A stretch of 64,000 nucleotides of DNA from Heyndrickxia coagulans 36D1 (GTDB lineage: Bacteria; Bacillota; Bacilli; Bacillales; Bacillaceae_C). The notes beneath the pieces are model-generated. The model did not search any database, was not told the origin of the DNA, and saw only the letters and a program-made list of their open reading frames with translations. Of this stretch, positions 8,833-18,016 are shown in pieces (position 1 is the stretch's first letter; every line of letters begins with the position of its first letter). The stretch spans positions 744,001 to 808,000 of the forward strand of contig NC_016023.1 of assembly GCF_000169195.2 (NCBI RefSeq), given 5' to 3'. The position numbers and the translations under genes are program-made.

Positions 8833-8986
8833 CTCTTCATTTTCCTTTTTAAGTAATAGGATGCATTCGCCTCGTAAAAGTTTTGGCGAATAGGGTGAAC
8901 ATTATTATAACAACCCATCCCCTTAAAACCAAGTAAACATCGACAAGAACGTACGTTTGCTTATATAATGGAAACAGGTGATCCGT

Positions 8987-9352
8987 ATGCCGCAAATCTT
9001 AACCGAGGAAGAAGAAAAGTTGATCGAGGCATTTATCCTCCTGCCGCTTGCCAAAAGGACGCTGGAACGGGACCAGAGAGCGATCCGGGCAAGCCTGTTA
9101 AAATTTAAAGAGCCTTATCTTTTTGCAACGGACCAAATGCTCTTGCAAATTTCATCCTGCCTCGCTCAGGTCAAACGGGAAGCTGGCAGAAAAAAGATGC
9201 GCTTTTACAAACGGAACGACCTTTCCTATACCGTGTTTGTGCGCGGCTGGCGGTTTGAAAAGAATTACCACCCGCAAATAGCAGCGGAGTGGGTAAAAAA
9301 CCGAATCACCGGTTTCTTCCTCCCGTTGCGCCTGCCTTTTGAAGACCGGTAA
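8987..9352 (+). CDS. YhjD-like protein
   Basis: A 121-residue cytoplasmic protein resembling Bacillus YhjD, a conserved protein of unknown function. It is helical with basic stretches (KREAGRKKMRFYKRND) and begins MPQILTEEEEKLIEAFILLP. ATG at 8987 follows AGGTGAT at five to six bases; the GTG at 8978 is part of that site. It is monocistronic and divergent from the small membrane peptide. Assignment is from remembered similarity in the YLP / RDQ-AI / KFKEPY pattern. Confidence 0.6.
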   Translation: MPQILTEEEEKLIEAFILLPLAKRTLERDQRAIRASLLKFKEPYLFATDQMLLQISSCLAQVKREAGRKKMRFYKRNDLSYTVFVRGWRFEKNYHPQIAAEWVKNRITGFFLPLRLPFEDR

Positions 9353-9640
9353 GGAGCGTGCGAAACTCAGCAGCTTCGAGGAACGCCTTCCGGACCGTAA
9401 AGGGCGCCAAAACGCCTATTCATGAAACATTCCAGGGATACATGGGATTGAATACCGCTGATGAAACATTCCGGCATAAACGGGATATTGAAGACCGCCG
9501 GTGATAAGGAGACGCCGCTCTCTTTTTAAAGAGCGTGAAAAAATCCCAATATACGAATGACAAACAGCCAGGTAAGCCCGGAGAACGCGGGATCCCGGAA
9601 CTTTTACATGCCCGGAAATCCCTTTAACAGATCCTCCCCG
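9353..9640. other. Intergenic with an imperfect tandem repeat
   Basis: No gene seen. Within 9421-9506 a segment ATGAAACATTCC...GGGAT..TTGAA.ACCGC is present twice, about 42 bases apart. It may be a decayed tandem duplication. Confidence 0.4.
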
Positions 9641-10822
9641 TTAAGCGCTTGTTTTCTTCCACTTTTTAAAACTTTCTTCTAGACGGGAAAACCCTTTTTT
9701 CATTTCCTCATCACTGCAGTAGGCGAAACAAAGGCGGATTTTTGTGTTTAGCCCGCGCTCAAGCGTAAAGGCATCACCCGGCACAAACACGGCGCCGTCC
9801 TGTGCCGCTATTTTCATCCATTCTGTTACACCGCCTTTTTTGACATCGATCCAGTAAAACAGCCCGCCGGCCGGTTCAGCTCCTTCCCATTGCTCCGTCT
9901 CGTGCATATGCTGTAAAAACCGTTTTGTCCAGTCTTTCCGTTTTTCATAAAAGTGTTTTTGTTTTGCAAGAATCTGCGGCCAGTTTTCGGAAGAAATGAG
10001 TTTACCCGCCAGCATCTGGTTCATGGGCGATGTGCAGGCGTCTGTTACCTGCTTAAACTGTTCAAGTTTTTTCAGAAAGGCCGGGTGCGCGAGAATAAAG
10101 CCGGTCCGCATCGCCGGCGCCATAACTTTTGAAAAACTGTACAGGTATATGGTTCTTTCTTTTAAGGGATCGAGTTCGAACAAGGAAGGAGGGCGGCCGT
10201 GAAACAGCAGATCACGGTACGGATCATCTTCTATAATGATAAAATCATACTGGTAAGCAAGTTCAATGAGTTTTTTCCGTTTTTCGAGAGAGGTGGTGAC
10301 GCCGGTTGGGTTTTGAGCATTTGGAATAATGTAAAGCGCTTTCAATCTTCTTGTTTGCAATGTTTTTTCAAGAAAATCGACATCCAAACCGTCTTGTTCA
10401 AGCGGAATGCCGACCGCCTTGAGCCGGTACTGGTGCACCGCCGAAAAGGCAATGGAATACGTGTACATTTCCATTGCAAAACCGTCCCCTTCATCCAGCA
10501 GCATTCTGCAGACAAGGTCAACCCCCTGCGTATTGCCGTTTGTCGCCATGATATAGCTTTCCGGAATATTTTCCGTTTTAGAGATAACATCCACATACGG
10601 CCCAAACCCTTTTGCACTGCAATACTCATACAGGCGTGCCGGATCTGCCTCAAAGATTTCATTCATGATGCGCTGCAGTTCTTTTTTCGGGATCATGCCG
10701 CCATTTGGCATGCCGACGCTGAAAAATACCGGATCCCGGACAGCCGGCTCGATGCTGTCCATATACACATCAATCGCATTTTCTTTAATCTTGCCGCTCA
10801 ACGCTGAAAACATTTGCTTCAT
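9641..10822 (-). CDS. PLP-dependent aminotransferase, class I/II (2-aminoadipate-type)
   Basis: A 393-residue fold-type I aminotransferase, without the GntR-type DNA-binding domain of MocR proteins. The PLP lysine lies in YSFSKVMAPAMRTG; NAQNPTG is the conserved substrate/phosphate loop; IIEDDPYRDL carries the Asp that binds the pyridine nitrogen; the C-terminus has the carboxylate-binding Arg in KIRLCFAYC. It resembles LysN/2-aminoadipate and kynurenine-type transaminases, so an amino-group transfer between an amino acid and 2-oxoglutarate or pyruvate is expected; the substrate is open. GGGGTG precedes ATG by seven bases. Monocistronic. Confidence 0.82.
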   Translation of the reverse strand: MKQMFSALSGKIKENAIDVYMDSIEPAVRDPVFFSVGMPNGGMIPKKELQRIMNEIFEADPARLYEYCSAKGFGPYVDVISKTENIPESYIMATNGNTQGVDLVCRMLLDEGDGFAMEMYTYSIAFSAVHQYRLKAVGIPLEQDGLDVDFLEKTLQTRRLKALYIIPNAQNPTGVTTSLEKRKKLIELAYQYDFIIIEDDPYRDLLFHGRPPSLFELDPLKERTIYLYSFSKVMAPAMRTGFILAHPAFLKKLEQFKQVTDACTSPMNQMLAGKLISSENWPQILAKQKHFYEKRKDWTKRFLQHMHETEQWEGAEPAGGLFYWIDVKKGGVTEWMKIAAQDGAVFVPGDAFTLERGLNTKIRLCFAYCSDEEMKKGFSRLEESFKKWKKTSA

Positions 10823-11083
10823 CGCCGCCGCACCCCGCTTTCCATTTGCTGAAAAATTGCCTATACCCTATGTATATGGGAAAGCGCGGAGGAAAGTGAC
10901 ACAAAAAATAAAGCATGAAATCGGACAAGAAGACAAGGTAGCAATAGTATATCCAGGCCGCATGCCCTTGTCATCCACCCGGAACATCAGCCGAGAAATT
11001 CACACCACCTCATGTTTCCAGCTGTTGTGCTTCGGTATTATCCTGTCATCGAAAGCCCGAAGTCGTACGAATCGGCGCAATAC
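10823..11083. other. Intergenic, nothing recognised
   Basis: Upstream region of the aminotransferase and downstream of lutR; no supported gene. Confidence 0.35.
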
Positions 11084-11130
11084 AAAAGCCTGTTCTGCTT
11101 GAAAAATCTTTCAAAGCGGAACAGGCTTTA
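11084..11130. terminator. Long hairpin between lutR and the aminotransferase gene
   Basis: AAAGCCTGTTC...GCTTTGAAA-type inverted repeat: AAAGCCTGTTC pairs with GAACAGGCTTT, and the inner GCTTGAAA arm pairs with TTTCAAAGC. It could terminate transcription from either side, most likely the lutR transcript. Confidence 0.6.
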
Positions 11131-11236
11131 AATTTCCTCTCATTCTCAGGTGCCAATATCAAGGGAGCCGGACTACCCCAAAACAGATCCCCTGCTGAAG
11201 ATAAGGGCCGGATTTGCGTTCATGAAAACAGATTGG

Positions 11237-11947
11237 TTAACGCAGAAAATCCTTTAGACTGTTTTCCACAAACTGCAAATGGTCGATCATGGCCTTGCGC
11301 GCTTTTTCGCTGTCCTTTTCTTCGATGGCTACCCTGATTCTTTCATGTTGCTCATACAAGGCGCCCAATGTGGAAGGATCAGAAAAAAGAAGCATTCTGC
11401 GCGTTTCTTTCATTGCATCCTCCATCGTCTCGGCAACCTGGTTCATCAGCCCGGCAAGAATCGGATTTTGTACAGCCTGGACAATGGCAAGATGGAAGGC
11501 AAGATCTGCTTTTTCACCGAGTTCTTCGTTCCCCGTCGCCCGCTTCATATCTGCGAGCGCCTGCCTTATCCTTTCCAGATCAGCTTCGGTCCGTTTGACA
11601 GCGGCCGTGGCGGCTGCTCCGGCTTCGAGAATCTTCCGGACTTCAAGCAGATTTGCCACATCTTCCTGATTCATCAGGACTGCCTGCGAAATGGGATACG
11701 AAATCCCGCTCGCATCAAAGTTACGGACAAACGTTCCCTCTCCCTGTTTTAGCTCAATATAGCCGAGCGCCCTTAGTGACGTTAACGCTTCTCTTATAGC
11801 CGATCTCCCCACGGAAAACTTTTCTGCCAAAAGTGGCACCGGATCAAGCTTATCCCCGGGCTTAAGCTCCCCGTTTTGGATCATCTCTATCAATTCATTT
11901 GCCACTTGTTCATAAATTTTTGCAGGTTTAATTTTTTTATATTTCAT
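11237..11947 (-). CDS. lutR: GntR/FadR-subfamily regulator of lactate uptake (LutR/LldR-like)
   Basis: A 236-residue repressor with an N-terminal winged helix (IYEQVANELIEMIQNGELKPGD, recognition helix around SVGRSAIREALTSLRALG) and a C-terminal all-helical FCD effector domain with metal-ligand His residues (AFHLAIVQA, QHERIRVAI). FCD regulators of this type sense L-lactate or related acids. It is divergent from the L-lactate permease gene, and twin palindromes between the two are natural operators. The start at 11947 has AGGAG seven bases upstream; the frame to 11992 lacks a site. The name is inferred from context and family. Confidence 0.8.
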   Translation of the reverse strand: MKYKKIKPAKIYEQVANELIEMIQNGELKPGDKLDPVPLLAEKFSVGRSAIREALTSLRALGYIELKQGEGTFVRNFDASGISYPISQAVLMNQEDVANLLEVRKILEAGAAATAAVKRTEADLERIRQALADMKRATGNEELGEKADLAFHLAIVQAVQNPILAGLMNQVAETMEDAMKETRRMLLFSDPSTLGALYEQHERIRVAIEEKDSEKARKAMIDHLQFVENSLKDFLR

Positions 11948-12029
11948 GTTTTCTCCTCTTATCCCTTTTCTATATTTTATGAATAACAGCAATCCGGAAA
12001 AATAGCAAACAAAAATTTTAAAAAAAGAG

Positions 12030-12058
12030 TTGTTTTTTCTTTTTATTATACTTATACT
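12030..12058 (+). promoter_or_regulatory. Sigma-A promoter of the lactate permease gene
   Basis: TTGTTT (12030-12035), 17-bp spacer, TATACT (12053-12058). The twin operators begin 20 bases downstream of the -10 element. Confidence 0.7.
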
Positions 12059-12077
12059 TTTTAACGTGTAAACCTTA

Positions 12078-12104
12078 TCATCTGATGACTATTTCATCTA
12101 ATGA
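12078..12104. promoter_or_regulatory. Twin operator TCATCTRATGA for LutR-like repressor
   Basis: TCATCTGATGA (12078-12088, a palindrome) and TCATCTAATGA (12094-12104) lie 16 bp apart centre to centre, about one and a half helix turns, just downstream of the permease promoter. A repressor bound here would block elongation or initiation. Confidence 0.7.
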
Positions 12105-12163
12105 CCTTAAAAATTGCAATTGGGATGGATTGGAGAAAATTTTTCAAAAAGGAGTGGAGATTG

Positions 12164-13837
12164 TTGGAGTACGTACAAAATTTTATTCCGCTTAAGGGGC
12201 ATTTGTTTTTATCCGCACTGATTGCTGCCTTTCCGATTCTGTTTTTCTTCTGGGCACTCGCCATTAAAAAAATGGCGGCACATCTTGCAAGCCTTGCCAC
12301 GCTGGTGATTGCGCTGCTGATTTCTGTAATCGTTTACAGAATGCCGGCCGTACTGCCGGTTATGTCAGCTACCCAGGGGATTGTGTATGGGATTCTACCG
12401 ATTGCCTGGATCATTATCAATTCTGTGTTTTTATATAAATTGACGGTCAAAACCGGCCAGTTTGATGTGATCCGCAACTCGGTCGTATCGATCACGGAAG
12501 ACAGGAGATTGCAAGCTTTATTGATTGCGTTTTCATTTGGCGCTTTTTTGGAAGGGTGTGCCGGGTTTGGCGCGCCGGTTGCGATTACCGCTGCCCTGCT
12601 TGTCGGGCTCGGATTCAATCCGCTTTATGCAGCCGGCATCTGCTTATTGGCCAACACTGCACCGGTAGCATTTGGCGCAATCGGGTCCCCTGTAATTGCG
12701 ATGGCAGGGCCGACCGGTGTTTCTGCACTGGAAATTTCAAAAATGATCGGGCGACAATTGCCGCTTATTTCCATGTTCATTCCGCTTTATCTCATCATTG
12801 TCATGGCGGGCTTTAAAAAAGCAATGGAAGTGCTGCCGGCGCTTATTGTATCAGGCTTGTCCTTTGCCTTGACGCAGTTCTTTGCTTCCAATTTTCTGGG
12901 GCCGGAACTGCCGGACGTTTTATCAGCACTCGTATCTTTGGTTGTCCTTGCCGTCTTCCTAAAATTTTGGAAGCCGAAAAACATATTCTATTTTGAGCAT
13001 GAAGAGGCTGCCGCCGCGCTCGAAACGCCGCCTGTTTCCAATACAGGCGGGCAAATTGCGAAAGCATGGTCGCCATTTATTGTCCTGACGGTTTTGATCA
13101 CCATCTGGGGCATCCCGCAGATCAAACTTGCGCTCACCGGGCAGTATGCCGGAGCGAACCCGGTTTTAAAGGCTCTAAACCCGATCGGCGGAGCGGCTTC
13201 GTTCAGCGGGAATGTGCCATTTTTAAACAATCATATTATCAATGGCTCGCACACCCCGATTGCGGCCATGTATAAGCTGGATCTGCTTGGCACTGCAGGC
13301 ACAGCGATTTTTATCGCAGCCATTGTCACGAAGTTTCTTTTAAAAATTACATGGAAAGCCTGGTTTGCCGCATTCTTTGAGACATTAAAAGAATTGAAGT
13401 TTCCGATTCTTACCATTTTGTTCATTGTCGGCTTTGCGTATGTCATGAATGCTTCCGGCATGATTACTACATTGGCATTGGCGCTCGCCAAAACAGCCGC
13501 TTTGTTCCCGTTTTTCTCGCCGGTACTTGGCTGGCTCGGCGTTTTCATTACAGGATCGGATACCTCGTCCAATGTTTTGTTTGGCACGCTCCAGCAAGTG
13601 TCAGCTCAGTCTGTCGGCATGAATCCGCTGCTTGCCATTGCGGCCAATTCATCCGGGGGTGTCACGGGAAAAATGATTTCCCCGCAGTCGATTGCCGTTG
13701 CCTGCGCTGCAACCGGGCTGATCGGCAGGGAAGCACAACTGCTGAGATTCACAGTCAAGCACAGTATGTTTTTGCTTTTCATCATTTGCCTGCTCACCTT
13801 CCTGCAATCCAACATCCTTTCCTGGATGGTGCCTTAA
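12164..13837 (+). CDS. lutP: L-lactate permease
   Basis: About 557 residues of the lactate permease family (LctP/LutP), a proton-linked importer of L-lactate and glycolate with roughly 14 transmembrane helices. Conserved stretches include FLEGCAGFGAPVAITAALL, NTAPVAFGAIGSP and the C-terminal NSSGGVTGKMISPQSIAVA. A longer frame opens with ATG at 12101, but that codon lies inside the second operator; AAAAGGAG sits nine bases before TTG at 12164, where the usual family N-terminus (EYVQNFIPLKG) begins. Regulation by the divergent GntR protein is expected. Confidence 0.88.
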   Translation: MEYVQNFIPLKGHLFLSALIAAFPILFFFWALAIKKMAAHLASLATLVIALLISVIVYRMPAVLPVMSATQGIVYGILPIAWIIINSVFLYKLTVKTGQFDVIRNSVVSITEDRRLQALLIAFSFGAFLEGCAGFGAPVAITAALLVGLGFNPLYAAGICLLANTAPVAFGAIGSPVIAMAGPTGVSALEISKMIGRQLPLISMFIPLYLIIVMAGFKKAMEVLPALIVSGLSFALTQFFASNFLGPELPDVLSALVSLVVLAVFLKFWKPKNIFYFEHEEAAAALETPPVSNTGGQIAKAWSPFIVLTVLITIWGIPQIKLALTGQYAGANPVLKALNPIGGAASFSGNVPFLNNHIINGSHTPIAAMYKLDLLGTAGTAIFIAAIVTKFLLKITWKAWFAAFFETLKELKFPILTILFIVGFAYVMNASGMITTLALALAKTAALFPFFSPVLGWLGVFITGSDTSSNVLFGTLQQVSAQSVGMNPLLAIAANSSGGVTGKMISPQSIAVACAATGLIGREAQLLRFTVKHSMFLLFIICLLTFLQSNILSWMVP

Positions 13838-13843
13838 TCAGAA

Positions 13844-13877
13844 ACCCCGCTGCGGACATTTCGCGGCGGGGTGTTTT
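13844..13877 (+). terminator. Terminator of lutP
   Basis: ACCCCGC (13844-13850) pairs with GCGGGGT (13866-13872), followed by GTTTTGT, seven bases after the lutP stop. Confidence 0.8.
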
Positions 13878-13878
13878 G

Positions 13879-13966
13879 TGTTCGATCACAGGATTCCGGG
13901 CAGGTAATTGAAGGTGCTTCCCCAATGTTAGATAGCCAGATTTTATGTTCGATTGCAGGATTCCGG
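13879..13966. repeat. 21-bp imperfect direct repeat
   Basis: TGTTCGATYRCAGGATTCCGG occurs at 13879-13899 and 13946-13966 (two differences). It lies in the otherwise featureless gap between lutP and the zinc-ribbon gene. Confidence 0.5.
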
Positions 13967-14125
13967 CAGCCAGTGGGAGCATGACTCGGTGGAAAACCCG
14001 TGGCGGGACATTTTGATGAAGCTCTGTAGCGAACGGGCGGTTTTGCACGCGTATGGCAGCCGATGTTTAAAAACTTTTTCGCACGGGTATTCAAATGACA
14101 ACACGAAACGAAAGGAGCATGGCCG

Positions 14126-14263
14126 ATGCCACATACAGGTGAAACACCGGGAAAAGGCGAGTATAAATGCAAAAACTGCGGGGAACAGATTACGCTGGAT
14201 GAAGATAAGGACAGGCTCCCTCCATGCCCGAACTGCCACGAAACGGAGTATACGGAAGCGTGA
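14126..14263 (+). CDS. Zinc-ribbon small protein (45 aa)
   Basis: A 45-residue protein, MPHTGETPGKGEYKCKNCGE at the start, with two CxxC knuckles: CKNC at residues 15-18 and CPNC at 34-37, separated by an acidic linker. This is a rubredoxin/zinc-ribbon fold of the DUF1451-like kind. AAAGGAG lies eight bases before ATG, and a strong terminator follows the stop, so it is a real stand-alone gene. Role unknown; such ribbons bind zinc and may contact nucleic acid or protein. Confidence 0.75.
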   Translation: MPHTGETPGKGEYKCKNCGEQITLDEDKDRLPPCPNCHETEYTEA

Positions 14264-14281
14264 AAAATGGAAAAATCATAC

Positions 14282-14313
14282 AAAGAGCAGCTGTCATCAT
14301 GCAGCTGCTCTTT
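14282..14313. terminator. Bidirectional terminator
   Basis: AAAGAGCAGCTG pairs perfectly with CAGCTGCTCTTT around TCATCATG. It ends the zinc-ribbon gene (plus) and the five-gene amide operon (minus). Confidence 0.88.
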
Positions 14314-14322
14314 TACAGATGG

Positions 14323-15684
14323 TTATTCTAAATTTAAAGCAGTGTCTTTTTTAAACAGTTTCAGTACAATAAGATAGACAATGCCGATTGCCAGCCAAAT
14401 AAAGCCAAGTTTCTTGGAGAGCGGATCAAGGTTAATCCATACATAGCCGATAACCGCAAACCCAATCAACGGCATTAGCAAATGTGCCACATAGTTTTTG
14501 CTTTTTTTCTTCCTCAGAAAGTAATTCATGACTGATAAATGCAGAAACAGGAATGATGAAAGTGCACCAAAGTTTACAACGGAAGATAGCTTTCCAATTT
14601 GTGATGAAAAGAATGCCGTGACAATGACAGAAACGACCGCAATCAAAAGTGTACTAAGATACGGCGTCTGGAATTTCGGGTGAACCTTTGCAAGAAAACC
14701 AGGCAGTTTTCGGTCACGGGCCATACTGTATAAAATGCGCGAAATGGCCGCCTGTGCAACAAGCGCATTGGCAATCCCCCATGAAAAAGCGGTTGCGACA
14801 ATCGTCAATACTTTGAGCCATGTTCCGCCTGCAATCTCAGCGATTTGATAAAATGCTGTATCGGGGTTTTTAAACGCATGATAATCTGGCCATATTAAAG
14901 CAGCCACCCATGTTTGGATGATAAAAAGTGCACCAACGGCTAACAATGAATAAACACAAGCTTTTCCAATCGATTTGCTTCCATCCTTTGTTTCTTCTGC
15001 CAACGTGGAAATCCCGTCAAATCCTAGAAAACTTAATACGGCAATGGACACCGCTCCCATTACCACATTCATGCTGAAATGGCTATGGTCATACAGTGGC
15101 TTCATTGTAAAGTCCGCACCGTTAATGCCCTTAATAATTGCCGTAACGCCTACCGCTAGAAAAATTGCCAGCACAATTAATTCAAGTATTACAATAATTT
15201 TATTGGCTTTTGCTGTGAACTCTATCCCCCGAACATTAATTACCGTATTAATTGCAATAAACAGTACAGCCCAAACTACAATCGGAATTTGTGGAACAAT
15301 ATCATGCAAGGCAGAAGCACTGACGAGGTACAGCAATGCCGGCACAAAAATATAGTCCAGTAAAATCAGCCAGCCTGCAATAAAGCCCACTGAATCATTG
15401 ATGCCTCTTTGTGCATAAGAGTAAACAGACCCGGCGATGGGGAAAGCTTCTGACATCCGTGCATAACTGAATGCGGTAAAAATCATTCCCACCATTCCAA
15501 TTAAGTAAGTCAGCGCCACCATACCGTTTGAACCTTGAGCAACCGAACCGTAAATGCCAAATGGCGCAATCGGCACCATAAATACCATACCGTATATGAG
15601 TAAATCCCAGAAAGATAAAGACCGTTTCAGCTCCTGCTTATAAACAGGCTGCTGTTCCAAGCTTGCAACTGCTTGTTCTGCCAT
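14323..15684 (-). CDS. APC-family amino acid/polyamine permease
   Basis: A 453-residue permease with about 12 transmembrane helices, PuuP/YhdG-like. The first helix has the unwound APC motif (MVPIAPFGIYGSVAQGSNG), and SFLGFDGISTLAEETKDGSKSIGKA is the conserved family segment after helix 6. It imports an amino acid, polyamine or amide-like solute with protons. AGGAGG precedes ATG. It is the last gene of a minus-strand operon, 11 nt after the acetamidase gene, so it probably brings in the amidase substrate or takes up a related nitrogen compound. Confidence 0.82.
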   Translation of the reverse strand: MAEQAVASLEQQPVYKQELKRSLSFWDLLIYGMVFMVPIAPFGIYGSVAQGSNGMVALTYLIGMVGMIFTAFSYARMSEAFPIAGSVYSYAQRGINDSVGFIAGWLILLDYIFVPALLYLVSASALHDIVPQIPIVVWAVLFIAINTVINVRGIEFTAKANKIIVILELIVLAIFLAVGVTAIIKGINGADFTMKPLYDHSHFSMNVVMGAVSIAVLSFLGFDGISTLAEETKDGSKSIGKACVYSLLAVGALFIIQTWVAALIWPDYHAFKNPDTAFYQIAEIAGGTWLKVLTIVATAFSWGIANALVAQAAISRILYSMARDRKLPGFLAKVHPKFQTPYLSTLLIAVVSVIVTAFFSSQIGKLSSVVNFGALSSFLFLHLSVMNYFLRKKKSKNYVAHLLMPLIGFAVIGYVWINLDPLSKKLGFIWLAIGIVYLIVLKLFKKDTALNLE

Positions 15685-15695
15685 TTGCCCGCCTC

Positions 15696-16601
15696 CTAAA
15701 AGATTTCTTTTATTCCTAGTTGATGAACGATCAATTTTGGCACGAACATTCTCGCTGTTCTCAGCGGGTCAACAATCTGGCTGACCTGTACGTCCCCGGC
15801 TGCGCTTAATAACATCGTAACATCACTAACCGGTAAGCCGGATCGCTTGGCCAAATAATGAACCATTTCTTTTACCGCCCCCTCTGCTGCTTCATCCAGC
15901 GTCGGCTTTGACACGATAAAAGCAAAGCCGTCTTGATTTTCAACAACAGGGGTATGAATGGTTTGCCCTTTTATGACAGTCAGAACGACGGTTACCCTCG
16001 CTGGAATCTCAACGCCGGATACGCACACTTCTCCATCTCCCATTGAAGCGTGGACATCCCCTAAAGAAAACAACGCACCTTCATGGAATACCGGGAAGTA
16101 CAACGTTGCACCCTCCGTAATTAAAGTGGTATCCATATTGCCGCCATGTTCTCCCGGTGTACCACAATTTACTTCTCCTTCATGGGGGGCAACCCCAATC
16201 ACACCAATCATTGGCCTCAATGGGAAATGAATATTTTCATTAAAAGCTACCATGTCATTTTCAATTTGAATTTTTTTAATCGAAAAGTCTGTAATTTCAT
16301 TCCCTAAAACGCCAAGTTCCGGTCCCGTTACCATCGTGCCTTCTTGACCCAGTTCAATTTTCTTAATTTCTACCTTTAAAATATCTCCAGGTGCTGCACC
16401 TTCCACATAGACCGGACCGGTTGCCGGATTAATCTGATTCCAATCAATAGCATGATAAGCTGTTTTTTCGCTTTCAATTTGATTCAAAAAGCAATCGTAC
16501 GTTTCCACCACAATCTTCTCTCCTGATTCAACACACAGAGCAGGTTTGTTTTTTGCGCTCATTGAATAGACATACGTCTCTTTTGTAAGTAGATGTTCCA
16601 T
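15696..16601 (-). CDS. Acetamidase/formamidase family protein
   Basis: A 301-residue member of the FmdA/AmdA family, which hydrolyses formamide, acetamide or similar short amides to ammonia and the acid; many members are zinc enzymes. Typical motifs are NPATGPVYVEGAAPGDILKVEI, PMIGVIGVAP, GEHGGNMDTTLITEGATLYFPV and GALFSLGDVHASMGDGEV, the last with His and Asp ligands. AGGAGG is nine bases before ATG. It lies between a transporter-like gene (65 nt upstream) and an APC permease (11 nt downstream) in an operon headed by a two-component system. The actual amide is not determined. Confidence 0.85.
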   Translation of the reverse strand: MEHLLTKETYVYSMSAKNKPALCVESGEKIVVETYDCFLNQIESEKTAYHAIDWNQINPATGPVYVEGAAPGDILKVEIKKIELGQEGTMVTGPELGVLGNEITDFSIKKIQIENDMVAFNENIHFPLRPMIGVIGVAPHEGEVNCGTPGEHGGNMDTTLITEGATLYFPVFHEGALFSLGDVHASMGDGEVCVSGVEIPARVTVVLTVIKGQTIHTPVVENQDGFAFIVSKPTLDEAAEGAVKEMVHYLAKRSGLPVSDVTMLLSAAGDVQVSQIVDPLRTARMFVPKLIVHQLGIKEIF

Positions 16602-16666
16602 ATTCTCAGCCTCCTTGTGTTACATCTTAAAATATTTCGAAGATTATTTTTTATAAAATCTTTACA

Positions 16667-18016
16667 TTATTTTATTAAATCTTTACTCTTTGCTGTCAGA
16701 AACACTGCCAAGCCTGTTATAAGGGTGCCTGCTACAGTCACTGCAAGCCCGGCAGTAAACTTACCGGTACAGACAGCAATTCCATAACCAAGCATCCCGG
16801 TAATACAACCGGATACCGGAACCCGGACCGTCCTCCTTTTTTCCCCGACAAGCAAAGCATAAAATGGAAACGATACAGCTACATAAAACAAAAAGTAAAA
16901 TTTCCATAAATAGACCATGTGATTTACCAATATGGTTGAACAGAGCAAAACCAACAGGACAAAAAGGAGAAAAACAAAAAAATATTTTTTGCGATTTTGA
17001 ATGATCCATTTTTCCCCAAAAATATATACAAATATAATAGCTAGAGAAAAGATCGAAATCATGGTTTCATTTAACATACTGAACAACCAGACAATCGTAA
17101 TCATTGTCCGAATGAAAGGGGAAAACGGAGCGGAAAAAATGGCTTGGCCCAGCTCTGTTAATGTCGTGATATGAAACCGGCTTAATAAATATACGGTAAA
17201 GATCATGGCCGAAAGCGGCACACTAGAAAAGCAGAAAAAAGCCAGCCGCACTGAGTTTTGCTTGTAATTTTGCTTGGTCGAACAAATGACTTGCCATAAA
17301 AACAAATGGGAGATTAACAATCCAATTAAGGCCATAAGAAAAGCTACTGCAAAAAGAAAGATATTTGGTGAATGCGGAAAAAGCATTGTACCGTAGTCTT
17401 GATAAACATGGTGAATCCCTTCCCTTAGATAGAAAAACGATGGGATAAAAAAAAGAATGAACCCGCACAAGATCAAAAATGAATAGCCAGTTCTGTAAAT
17501 AACATGCATGCCGCCCAATCCGGCAACAATAAAACAAAATAGTGCTGCAAACCCGGTAAGCATGTAAGAAGGCATGTGAAAATACTCGAAAAAAATATGC
17601 CCACCAATAGATAGCTGCAATATGAGCCCTTCAAGGTTTGCAACCAGTAGTATAAAGAATGCAAATTTAAAGCCTTTAGGTGTTAATCTGTTTTTATAGG
17701 CGTCCAATAATGTCGGCACACTCCGGCTGTTTAATTGAATACGTTTAGTCAAATGCTGCACACATAGATAAGCCAAATATAAAATGATTGTAAAAGCAAA
17801 GAAACTATTAATGAAACCAAAGTGGAAGATGCTAAAGATCGGAACAGCCAGCAACGTTTGCGTAAATAAGGATATCCACAACAAAACGGTGCCTTTTTTC
17901 ATGCCAAAACCCACGGCCGGAAATATTGATTGAAGAAAGCCCTGGCGGTTAATTTCCTCAAGGTTAAAAACGATAACCGCAGCAAATGTAAACAAAATGA
18001 TGTACCAATCAATCAT
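16667..18016 (-). CDS. Multi-pass membrane transporter-like protein
   Basis: About 449 residues with 11-12 transmembrane helices. The overall pattern (long helices in a five-plus-five order, helix 1 near NLEEINRQGF) suggests the APC/sodium-solute-symporter superfamily, though I see no decisive motif. Its ATG overlaps the last codons of the response regulator gene by eight bases, so translation is coupled. Being fused into the sensor-regulator transcript, it could be an amide transporter or a transporter-like co-sensor for the kinase, which itself lacks an obvious ligand domain. That idea is inference. Confidence 0.6.
   Translation of the reverse strand: MIDWYIILFTFAAVIVFNLEEINRQGFLQSIFPAVGFGMKKGTVLLWISLFTQTLLAVPIFSIFHFGFINSFFAFTIILYLAYLCVQHLTKRIQLNSRSVPTLLDAYKNRLTPKGFKFAFFILLVANLEGLILQLSIGGHIFFEYFHMPSYMLTGFAALFCFIVAGLGGMHVIYRTGYSFLILCGFILFFIPSFFYLREGIHHVYQDYGTMLFPHSPNIFLFAVAFLMALIGLLISHLFLWQVICSTKQNYKQNSVRLAFFCFSSVPLSAMIFTVYLLSRFHITTLTELGQAIFSAPFSPFIRTMITIVWLFSMLNETMISIFSLAIIFVYIFGEKWIIQNRKKYFFVFLLFVLLVLLCSTILVNHMVYLWKFYFLFYVAVSFPFYALLVGEKRRTVRVPVSGCITGMLGYGIAVCTGKFTAGLAVTVAGTLITGLAVFLTAKSKDLIK

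Noticed and set aside
10199-10807. 202-residue plus-strand frame opposite the aminotransferase
   Set aside because: It is an antisense shadow of the aminotransferase gene, rich in His/Phe/Ile from reverse-complement codons, without a ribosome site.
12101-12163. Longer start of the lactate permease at ATG 12101
   Set aside because: The ATG lies in the second operator and has no ribosome site; the TTG at 12164 follows AAAAGGAG and the family N-terminus begins there.
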